Positions 17,632 through 24,896 of a stretch of DNA of 64,000 bases are shown here, in pieces. The stretch is from NCBI RefSeq assembly GCF_039596395.1, contig NZ_JBCNJT010000003.1:310001-374000 (forward strand). Direction: 5' to 3'. The translations under genes were made by a program, and so were the position numbers. This stretch comes from Fluviicola sp. Its GTDB lineage: Bacteria; Bacteroidota; Bacteroidia; Flavobacteriales_D; Crocinitomicaceae. The notes under the pieces were generated by a model. That model worked only from the letters and a program-made list of their open reading frames with translations, searched no databases and was not told where the DNA came from. Position 1 is the first letter of the stretch. Every line of letters begins with the position of its first letter.

Positions 17632-19581
17632 ATGATGAAAAAAGTCGGATTAGCTCTCTTTTCCTTAATCTTATCTGCTACACTTTCTGCCCAAACCACT
17701 TTTCGTTTGGAACTCATTGCCGAAGGAAACTTCGGAACTCCGAATGCCGACATTTTTGTACGGAATACGACCCTTACTCCTGCAGTAAACTCAGCAGGAA
17801 TGTACCAAACCGCCAATGGTGTCAGCACAGGCTATGACGTACTCCAGGATTATGTAATTGCCGGGAATAAGGCCATTATCGGTGAAAAACCTTCAGGTGC
17901 CGGGCGCATTACCATCGTGAATTATCCTGCAATGACGGAAATTCACACGTTTGCTCAATCCGCACAAACACTCGGAGTTGCCAGCCCAACAAAAGCTTAT
18001 GCTTGTTATCCGCAGGGTGGAGTAGTTGCTTTAATCGACCTGGTTAATAATACGCTGACGCCTGTTGCCGAGCCAAACGGAGAAATTACGACCTATTGTA
18101 ATTTCATGGAATATGCAAACGGGCACATGTATCTGGATCAGGCGGGCCAGCTTGTAAAGATTGATACGCTCACCAATGCGGTTGTTGCGAAATTCAATCC
18201 CGGCGTAGGTTCGATCAAAGGATTGGCTTATGACGGGCAGGGGAAATTATGGGTTTTGGGAGGTTCCTCCCTGGTTCCGGTTGATGTGTTGAACAATGAT
18301 GCTTTAGGAACTGTAGTAAACATGGGAGTAACCGCGAAATTGCTTCGCTACTACAACAACAAACTCTATTTCTGGGCAAATACCGCCAAAACACTTTATC
18401 AATACGATATCATAACTCCTCCGGCTTTGCCATTAACGCCCGTTTATACGAGTACATTGATCGGGAGTACCGGAAGTTTCGGGACTTTCGGGTACGGTAG
18501 GTCTTTCGATATCGATCAGTCGACGGGGGATTTTGTGATTGCTTCCGCAAATAATTACACGGCTCCGGGATATTACGAAGTAGTGGATGGTACAACGTTT
18601 ACGGTTATCGAATCCGGTTCTATGCCCGGATGTGCTATCCCGAATAAGTGTGTATTGAAAACATACCATACTCCGGTTGGTTCGGTTCCCGTTCCGGATC
18701 AGGCTGCGCTTTCAACGATTTCTGGCCAGTGCAGTGTGTCGGTAACAGCACCGACTGCTGATAATGGTTCGGTGACCGGCACAACAACCGATCCAATGAA
18801 TTATTCCGCCCAGGGAACCTATACGGTCAACTGGACTTATACCAATGCAAACGGAACAGCTACACAAACGCAGACTGTAGTGGTGGATGATACTACCGAT
18901 CCGGTTCTACCGGTTTTGGATGATCTGAGCGGAACATGTTCGGTTACACCGGTTGTTCCAACTACTTCGGATAATTGCGCAGGAACGATAACAGGCACCA
19001 CTACAAGTACTTTCCCGATCTCTGCTATCGGAACGACGGTTGTAACCTGGGTTTTTGATGACGGAAACGGAAATTCGATCAGTGTAAACCAGCAGGTAAT
19101 GGTCATTGATAACACGGCACCTGTAACTTCAGCGCTTCCAACTGTAAATGTAACGTGTAACCAGGTGGTAACTGTCCCGGTAGCAACGGATGATTGCGCA
19201 GGTGTGATTACTGCAACGACCAATGATCCTGTTTCGTATGCAACAGCAGGAACGTATACCATTACCTGGAATTTCAATGACGGAAACGGGAACACAGCTT
19301 CTCAAAGCCAAACGGTAGTTGTTTCCTGTTCAAGTGCCGGGTTGGATGATTTGAGTGCTTCTGCGCTGTTCGTTTATCCTGTTCCGGCTTCAGAGAATTT
19401 ATCGATCGGAACGACTTCTTTGATGGGAGAACAGGCAGTCATTTATGATGCAAAAGGCCAAAAGGTTGCGGAAGTTCGTTTGGAAAGCATGAAAACGGAC
19501 CTGAATGTTTCTCTTTTGGAAAATGGGTTTTATGTGCTGAAAGCAGGGAATTCCACTTCGCAGTTTGTAATCAGTAAGTAA
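17632..19581 (+). CDS. Secreted BtuG/DUF5074-like beta-propeller with HYR-type domains and type A T9SS tag, riboswitch-controlled
   Basis: A 649 aa surface protein. A signal peptide (MMKKVGLALFSLILSATLSA) is followed at residues about 25-355 by a YncE/DUF5074-type propeller: EGNFGTPNAD near residue 31, repeated strands such as KLWVLGGSSLVPVDV, and a C-terminal blade YGRSFDIDQSTGDFVIAS. This is the signature of BtuG, the surface B12-binding propeller of Bacteroides. About three HYR-like modules (TDPVLPVLDDLSGTC, DNTAPVTSALPTV) and a type A T9SS sorting domain (ALFVYPVPASENLSIG to SQFVISK) follow. BtuG is a lipoprotein; this one would instead be anchored through T9SS. Control by a B12 riboswitch supports a cobalamin-capture role, which remains inference. 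No btuB is adjacent. A terminator follows. Confidence 0.85.
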   Translation: MMKKVGLALFSLILSATLSAQTTFRLELIAEGNFGTPNADIFVRNTTLTPAVNSAGMYQTANGVSTGYDVLQDYVIAGNKAIIGEKPSGAGRITIVNYPAMTEIHTFAQSAQTLGVASPTKAYACYPQGGVVALIDLVNNTLTPVAEPNGEITTYCNFMEYANGHMYLDQAGQLVKIDTLTNAVVAKFNPGVGSIKGLAYDGQGKLWVLGGSSLVPVDVLNNDALGTVVNMGVTAKLLRYYNNKLYFWANTAKTLYQYDIITPPALPLTPVYTSTLIGSTGSFGTFGYGRSFDIDQSTGDFVIASANNYTAPGYYEVVDGTTFTVIESGSMPGCAIPNKCVLKTYHTPVGSVPVPDQAALSTISGQCSVSVTAPTADNGSVTGTTTDPMNYSAQGTYTVNWTYTNANGTATQTQTVVVDDTTDPVLPVLDDLSGTCSVTPVVPTTSDNCAGTITGTTTSTFPISAIGTTVVTWVFDDGNGNSISVNQQVMVIDNTAPVTSALPTVNVTCNQVVTVPVATDDCAGVITATTNDPVSYATAGTYTITWNFNDGNGNTASQSQTVVVSCSSAGLDDLSASALFVYPVPASENLSIGTTSLMGEQAVIYDAKGQKVAEVRLESMKTDLNVSLLENGFYVLKAGNSTSQFVISK

Positions 19582-19604
19582 AAATAAAAACCACCACTAT
19601 TCGC

Positions 19605-19642
19605 AAAAAAAAGGCTGTCTGCTTAGGTATGGCAGCCTTTTT
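19605..19642 (+). terminator. Rho-independent terminator of the BtuG-like gene
   Basis: AAAAAGGCTG (19608-19617) pairs with CAGCCTTTTT (19633-19642), leaving a 15 nt loop and ending in a U-run, 23 nt after the stop codon. Confidence 0.85.
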
Positions 19643-19652
19643 AGTTCGGTAT

Positions 19653-19862
19653 TTAACCATATAAATGAACCATATGGGTTAATCTAAAAACCACATTGGT
19701 AATAGAACACAGAGGTTTTGTTTTGATTAGTGCTATTCAAGCTGGCAATTTGTCGTTTCGCTCCGCTCTCATTTTCTTTTAACTACATAGGTACATAAGC
19801 CACATAGTTTTGAATGGGTTGTTTAAAAAAAACTATGTTCTATTGTGAACTATGTGGTTAAC
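19653..19862. repeat. Composite intergenic repeat cluster, family 'AACCACATAG'
   Basis: This gene-free stretch of about 210 bp holds four related units: TTAACCATAT...ATATGGGTTAA (from 19653), AACCACATTGG..AGAACACAGAGG (about 19690-19722), TTAACTACATAGG...CCACATAGTTTT (19779-19811), and an inverted copy AAAACTATG...CTATGTGGTTAA (19828-19861). The last two face each other and agree at about 25 of 33 positions, so the RNA would form a long imperfect hairpin. No coding sequence is visible here. Confidence 0.65.
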
Positions 19863-19890
19863 AAAAAAGGCGCCCATTTCTGAACGCCTT
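19863..19890 (-). terminator. Rho-independent terminator of gltA
   Basis: On the minus strand, AAGGCG (from 19890) pairs with CGCCTT (19867-19872) and is followed by a U-run (A-run 19863-19868 on the plus strand), about 20 nt after the gltA stop. Confidence 0.8.
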
Positions 19891-19910
19891 GTGCATATAA
19901 AGAGTGATTC

Positions 19911-21200
19911 TTATTTTCTGTCTTTGATAGCAACGTAATCTCTGGATACAGATCCAGTGTAGATTTGTCTTGGGCGACCGATCGGTTCTCCACCTTCAGA
20001 CATTTCTTTCCATTGTGCAATCCATCCCGGAAGACGTCCTAATGCGAACATTACGGTAAACATTTCAGATGGAATTCCAAGAGCTTTGTAGATGATTCCG
20101 GAGTAGAAATCTACGTTCGGGTACAAGCTTCTTGATTTGAAGTATTCGTCTTCCAAAGCTACTTTTTCCAATTTCTTGGCAATTTCCAATAACGGATCGT
20201 CGATTTTCAATTTCTCCAATACGTCATCTGCAGCTTTCTTAATGATCGTAGCACGCGGGTCAAAGTTTTTGTAAACGCGGTGACCGAATCCCATCAAACG
20301 GAATGGATCGTCCTTGTCTTTTGCTTTCAATACCCATTTGTCAACGTCTCCTCCGTCGTTGTGGATTTTCTCCAGCATTTCGATTACTGCCTGGTTAGCT
20401 CCACCGTGAAGCGGCCCCCAAAGAGCAGAAATACCTGCGGAAATGGATGCGTATAAGTTTGCCTGGGATGAACCTACGATACGAACTGTAGATGTAGAAC
20501 AGTTTTGTTCGTGATCCGCATGAAGGATCAACAATTTGTTCAATGCGTCAACAACAACCGGATCAACTTTGTAATCTTCCGTTGGCATTGCAAACATCAT
20601 GTACAGGAAGTTCTTTACGTAATCGTATTCGTTCTTAGGGTACATGAACGGGTGACGCATGGAGTTTTTGTATGACCATGCAGCCAGTGTAGGCAATTTC
20701 GCTAACAAACGTAAAATTGTTCTGTTCTTTTTCTCAGCACTTCTGTTCGGGTCCAAAGACTCCGGGTAGAAGGTAGAAAGTGAACAAACCATTGCAGATA
20801 ATACTCCCATTGGGTGTGCCTGAGCAGGATATGCTTCAAAGAATTGCTTCATATCTTCGTGCACCAATGTGTGTTTAGTGATGCTTGAGATAAACTCATC
20901 CAATTGCGCCTGAGTCGGCAAATCACCATAGATCAACAAATAAGCAACTTCAATAAAGCTTGCCTTCTCTGCCAATTGCTCGATCGGGTATCCACGGTAA
21001 TGAAGAATTCCTTCTTCACCATCTAAAAAAGTGATGGCACTGGTTGTAGCACCTGTATTTTTGTAACCTACATCTAAAGTTACATAACCCGTTTCCTGAC
21101 GAAGTTTTGAAATATCAATCGCCAATTCATTTTCAGTACCTTGTACAACCGGGAATTCATATACTTTCCCGTCTAATTCGATTTTCGCAATTTTGCTCAT
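19911..21200 (-). CDS. gltA: Citrate synthase
   Basis: A 429 aa enzyme of the TCA cycle that condenses acetyl-CoA with oxaloacetate. The length and the N-terminal beta-strand domain (MSKIAKIELDGKVYEFPVVQGTEN) match the hexameric type II bacterial form. Catalytic segments are present: GPLHGGANQAV (His), FGHRVYKNFDPRA (second His and the Asp region), and DFYSGIIYKALGIP. I chose ATG 21200, where family similarity begins; the frame continues 16 codons upstream to 21248 without family character. It is monocistronic, with terminators on both sides. Confidence 0.97.
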   Translation of the reverse strand: MSKIAKIELDGKVYEFPVVQGTENELAIDISKLRQETGYVTLDVGYKNTGATTSAITFLDGEEGILHYRGYPIEQLAEKASFIEVAYLLIYGDLPTQAQLDEFISSITKHTLVHEDMKQFFEAYPAQAHPMGVLSAMVCSLSTFYPESLDPNRSAEKKNRTILRLLAKLPTLAAWSYKNSMRHPFMYPKNEYDYVKNFLYMMFAMPTEDYKVDPVVVDALNKLLILHADHEQNCSTSTVRIVGSSQANLYASISAGISALWGPLHGGANQAVIEMLEKIHNDGGDVDKWVLKAKDKDDPFRLMGFGHRVYKNFDPRATIIKKAADDVLEKLKIDDPLLEIAKKLEKVALEDEYFKSRSLYPNVDFYSGIIYKALGIPSEMFTVMFALGRLPGWIAQWKEMSEGGEPIGRPRQIYTGSVSRDYVAIKDRK

Positions 21201-21316
21201 GATGAGATGATCTATAAGAGTGTTATCTAACAATTTTATTAGCCGCACTAAATTAGTAAAGAAATAAATACAATAAACTGCAAACGATAAACTTTTTTTG
21301 CCAAAAAAGGTTAGCT

Positions 21317-21350
21317 AAAAAGGCCTCCGGAAATGAATCCGGAGGCCTTT
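21317..21350 (-). terminator. Strong terminator of the dipeptidyl peptidase gene
   Basis: A perfect 13 bp stem (AAAGGCCTCCGGA 21319-21331 with TCCGGAGGCCTTT 21338-21350) with a 6 nt loop. On the minus strand it ends in a U-run, 30 nt after the stop at 21380. Confidence 0.9.
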
Positions 21351-21379
21351 GTCAATGCTATTAAATTGAACGGGTTGAT

Positions 21380-23542
21380 CTACAGGTTTTTCTCCGTATA
21401 ATCCAACATCATTGTAAACAGGTGGTTTCTTGTATTCCCACCATAAATACCATGGTTTTTATTCGGATAAATAAACAGGTCAAATTGCTTGTTCGCTTTT
21501 ACCAGTGCGGTAATGAATTCCATCGTGTTCTGGTAATGCACATTGTCATCAGCTGAACCGTGGATCAATAAGAATTTCCCTTTTAACTTGTCGGCATGAT
21601 TGACAGGGGAATTGTCGTCATAACCGCTGGCATTTTCCTGCGGAGTACGCATGAAACGCTCGGTATAGATATTGTCGTAATTTCTCCAGTTGGTAACCGG
21701 TGCCACTGCGATTCCCATTTTGAAAACGTCAGCACCTTTTGTCATAGCCAGTGAAGTCATGAAACCACCGTAACTCCAGCCCATGATCCCGATTCTGTTC
21801 GGATCAACGTAGGATTCTTTCTGAAGGTTTTTGGCTACCGCGATCAAATCTTCGGTTTCCAGTTTACCCAGTTGCAGGTACGTCGATTTTTTGAATTTAG
21901 CACCACGGAATTGTGTACCGCGGGTATCCACACAGAAAACAATGTATCCTTTACGGGTCAGTAACTGGTGGTACAGGTAGTTTGGCCCGTCGTAATCATT
22001 AGTCACCATGTTGCTTCCCGGCCCGCAGTAAACGTTGAAGTAAACCGGGTATTTTTTGTTCGGGTCGAAGTTTGCAGGTTTCATCATCCATGCGTTCAAT
22101 TTTCCGGCAGCGCCGTCCACTTGCATGAATTCTTTCTGACTGAAGCTCATACCATCGAATTTCTTTTGAAGTTCCGTATTTGCTTCCAATACCTGCAATT
22201 CTTTCCCCGTGCGGTCACAAAGGGAAGTGGTTGGTACGGTGTTGGCACTTGAACTGGTGCGGATAAAGTAATTGAATCCCGGAGCGAATTCCGCATCGTG
22301 GTATCCGGAAGCTTTTGAAAGCATTTTCTTGTCTGTTCCTTTCCAGTTGATGGAATACAACGTTTTATTGATCGCTCCGTTTTCGGAAGATGAATAAAAT
22401 ACGGTGCCTTTCTTTTCGTCGATTCCGTAAAGGTCGATCACATCCCAGTTCCCGGACGTTACCTGGCTCAGTTTTCCGGCAAAGGTCAGGTGATAGATGT
22501 GATTGTATCCGTCTTTTTCAGAAGTACGCAACATGGAATTTCCGTCTTTTAACAGGATGACATTGTCAGCATCCAGATACGTATCCGATGATTCTTCGTA
22601 GAAAATACGGTCTGCCGGATTATCCGGGTTTGTAACCAAATGGTATTTCACCTGGCTTTGGTGACGGTTCAGGGTAGAAACGAACACTTCATTCTTGATC
22701 GGTGACCATTGGAAGCGCGGCAGGTATTCATAAGTTCCCAGGTTTACTGCTTTTACAACAGCTGTTTCGCTATTGGCAATGTGGAAAGTTACTTTTGAAT
22801 TGTCTTCTCCTGCTTTCGGATATTTAAAGGTGTATTCATCCGGGTATAAATGTCCGTACATCGCCATCTGGAACTGCTTCACGTTTGTTTCGTCAAAACG
22901 CATAAAGGCCAGGTATTTGGAATCAGGTGACCATTCAAAACCTTGCGTGATCGCAAATTCTTCTTCGTAAACCCAATCGGTAGTACCGTTGATAATGCTG
23001 TTTTGTTTTCCGTCGGATGTGATTTGCTTATTGGTATGGTTTACCAAATCGTATACGAATAAGTTATTTCCCGCAACGTATCCCAGTTTGGTTTCATCGG
23101 GAGAGAAAGTTCCCAATGTTTGCGGAGCTTCTGCGTTACTTACTTTGTGAGTTTCCTTGCTTTGAATATTATAGACATAGTAAGTCGTTGAATAACTGTG
23201 GCGGTAGATCGGTGTTGTATTTGCCTGTACCAATAACCATTTTCCGCTTTTGCTCAATTTTACATCGTCAAATTCCAGTGCTTTTCCGTTGAATTGGATG
23301 GCAGACAGGTTTACCAGAACAGTTCCGGCTCCCTGGTAGTCCTTGAACTGGTACTTTTTTAAAAAATACTGACCGCCTTCTTCAACGATTTTGGTAAATG
23401 ACTGACCATCGCTTAAAGCTGTAAAGCCTTCCACGCGATTCGGATAGAACTCTCCAGACTTCCAAATGCTTTCAACGGTCAGGTTTTGAGCATATCCGAA
23501 TGAGAGGATGCAGATAAAAGAAATGAATAATTTAATTTTCAT
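21380..23542 (-). CDS. Dipeptidyl peptidase IV (family S9B)
   Basis: A 720 aa exported serine peptidase that removes X-Pro/X-Ala dipeptides. A signal peptide (MKIKLFISFICILSFGYAQ) is followed by an eight-bladed propeller with the substrate-anchoring Glu pair in DWVYEEEF, then the alpha/beta hydrolase domain. The triad is visible: Ser590 in GWSYGG, Asp665 in HGSADDNVH, His697 in NKNHGI. The full length matches Bacteroidota DPP IV/PTP enzymes. It is periplasmic (no T9SS tag) and likely completes degradation of imported peptides. A TACTTTTG box lies 16 nt before the start. Confidence 0.95.
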   Translation of the reverse strand: MKIKLFISFICILSFGYAQNLTVESIWKSGEFYPNRVEGFTALSDGQSFTKIVEEGGQYFLKKYQFKDYQGAGTVLVNLSAIQFNGKALEFDDVKLSKSGKWLLVQANTTPIYRHSYSTTYYVYNIQSKETHKVSNAEAPQTLGTFSPDETKLGYVAGNNLFVYDLVNHTNKQITSDGKQNSIINGTTDWVYEEEFAITQGFEWSPDSKYLAFMRFDETNVKQFQMAMYGHLYPDEYTFKYPKAGEDNSKVTFHIANSETAVVKAVNLGTYEYLPRFQWSPIKNEVFVSTLNRHQSQVKYHLVTNPDNPADRIFYEESSDTYLDADNVILLKDGNSMLRTSEKDGYNHIYHLTFAGKLSQVTSGNWDVIDLYGIDEKKGTVFYSSSENGAINKTLYSINWKGTDKKMLSKASGYHDAEFAPGFNYFIRTSSSANTVPTTSLCDRTGKELQVLEANTELQKKFDGMSFSQKEFMQVDGAAGKLNAWMMKPANFDPNKKYPVYFNVYCGPGSNMVTNDYDGPNYLYHQLLTRKGYIVFCVDTRGTQFRGAKFKKSTYLQLGKLETEDLIAVAKNLQKESYVDPNRIGIMGWSYGGFMTSLAMTKGADVFKMGIAVAPVTNWRNYDNIYTERFMRTPQENASGYDDNSPVNHADKLKGKFLLIHGSADDNVHYQNTMEFITALVKANKQFDLFIYPNKNHGIYGGNTRNHLFTMMLDYTEKNL

Positions 23543-23558
23543 ATAAATCGTGTTTCGG

Positions 23559-23566
23559 CAAAAGTA
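23559..23566 (-). promoter_or_regulatory. -7 box TACTTTTG for dipeptidyl peptidase gene
   Basis: A TAnnTTTG match 16 nt upstream of the ATG at 23542; no clear -33. Confidence 0.45.
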
Positions 23567-23717
23567 ATTAAAAAGGTTTCCGACGGGAGTGAATTATTGA
23601 TGAGTGGTGTAAAATAGTTAACAGCTTGTTTAATATAGGGTTGATTGATTGAATTCTCAGTGTATAACCTTAGTTGATTGTTAACAATTATGTAATGTAG
23701 GAATAGATTATTTGCCG

Positions 23718-23725
23718 TAACTTTG
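23718..23725 (+). promoter_or_regulatory. -7 box TAACTTTG, candidate promoter of the nucleic-acid scavenging operon
   Basis: It lies in the 403 bp divergent gap 23543-23945, about 220 nt before the first operon ATG. If used, it gives a long leader of about 210 nt that contains a 41-codon open frame (23818-23943) ending 2 nt before the next ATG. The -33 element is not evident. I saw no other gene in this gap. Confidence 0.4.
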
Positions 23726-23945
23726 CGTCGTAAATTTCTGAATGTTCTCCTTGACGCTGTAATTTTATGCAGACTGAAACCATTTAGAAATACAATATTT
23801 GGTATAATGAAATAGAAATGAAACGCATCCATAATAGCAAGGACTTCACCCGAAGTTATATGCGCTATTTTTCAGCAAATAAGCTGAATGGATTTGTTAT
23901 ACCGTTACTCTGTAATTTATCTGTAAATTTAATAATCAATTAGTT

Positions 23946-24854
23946 ATGAAAAAAGCATTACTTTTTTTAGGTGTTTTATCTTCTGCTGTTGCTCAAGCTC
24001 AGAATTGTCAGGAAATTTTTATTTCTGAATACGTAGAAGGATCAGGAAATGATAAGGCAATCGAGTTGTACAACCCGACTGCAAACGCAATCAGCTTGTC
24101 AGGGTATCGCATTGAGCGTTTCTCTAACGGGGATGCAACTTCAAATGCTGGTGGGGTAACAAACCTTACAGGAACTATCCAGCCGTTTTCAACTTTTGTT
24201 ATTGTGAATGGCCAGACAACAACTCAACCGAATTCACCTGCTGCTTCACCTGCTTTACAGGCAATGGCAGATCAGTTGGATCATGCATACCCGGCTCCGA
24301 CTTACATGAACGGAAATGATGCAATCGCATTGTTCAAGAATACGGTAATGATCGATTTGATGGGTAAGATCGGTGATGCTGCTATGATCAGCGCATACGG
24401 TTGGGGAGATCAGCCTCCATACGACGGATCTGTTGGTCGTATCTGGACTGAAAACCACACATTGATCCGTAAAGCATCTGTTAAAGCAGGAGTTACAGTA
24501 AACCCGGATCCGTTTATCGTGAACCAGCAATGGGATTCATTACCGAAAGATACATGGACAAACTTAGGACAGCACTCTTGTGATTGTTTCTTAAGTGTTG
24601 GTGAAAATACATTGAATTCAGTTTCTGTTTTCCCGAATCCATCTGCAAACGGAGTTTTGTATGTAAACACAAACAACACAATCGCTACAATTGAGGTGAT
24701 TGACTTGCTTGGAAAAGTAGTTGTTTCAGAGGTTAAAAACGACCAAAGTACAGCTGCAGTTGTGATTACTGACAAATTGAGAAAAGGAGCGTACTTGTTG
24801 AGAATCAATTTCGCTGATAAGTCTTCTTCTCAACAAAGCATTATAATTGAGTAA
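23946..24854 (+). CDS. Secreted lamin-tail-domain protein with type A T9SS tag
   Basis: A 302 aa exported protein. The signal peptide is MKKALLFLGVLSSAVAQA. Residues about 20-215 are a lamin-tail (LTD) domain: IFISEYVEGSGNDKAIELYN, LSGYRIERFSNGD, TFVIVNG and NDAIALFKN, close to the LTD found at the front of secreted nucleases such as ExeM-type enzymes. The C-terminus (NSVSVFPNPSANGVLYV to SSQQSIIIE) is a type A T9SS domain. No catalytic domain is visible, so a binding or scaffold role is likely. It is the first gene of a five-gene operon with a TonB receptor, an endonuclease and nucleotidase parts, which suggests DNA binding (inference). Confidence 0.85.
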   Translation: MKKALLFLGVLSSAVAQAQNCQEIFISEYVEGSGNDKAIELYNPTANAISLSGYRIERFSNGDATSNAGGVTNLTGTIQPFSTFVIVNGQTTTQPNSPAASPALQAMADQLDHAYPAPTYMNGNDAIALFKNTVMIDLMGKIGDAAMISAYGWGDQPPYDGSVGRIWTENHTLIRKASVKAGVTVNPDPFIVNQQWDSLPKDTWTNLGQHSCDCFLSVGENTLNSVSVFPNPSANGVLYVNTNNTIATIEVIDLLGKVVVSEVKNDQSTAAVVITDKLRKGAYLLRINFADKSSSQQSIIIE

Positions 24855-24896
24855 TTGATTCATTTTCAAATCTTATAATGTCCTTTAACTGATTTT

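Noticed and set aside
17262-17828. Minus-strand frames of 69-89 codons over the riboswitch
   Set aside because: They cover conserved riboswitch sequence and are explained by structured RNA on the plus strand.
23539-23832. Minus-strand open frame of 97 codons upstream of the dipeptidyl peptidase gene
   Set aside because: It is AT-rich intergenic DNA that overlaps the promoter box at 23559-23566, has no ribosome site and no protein-like pattern.
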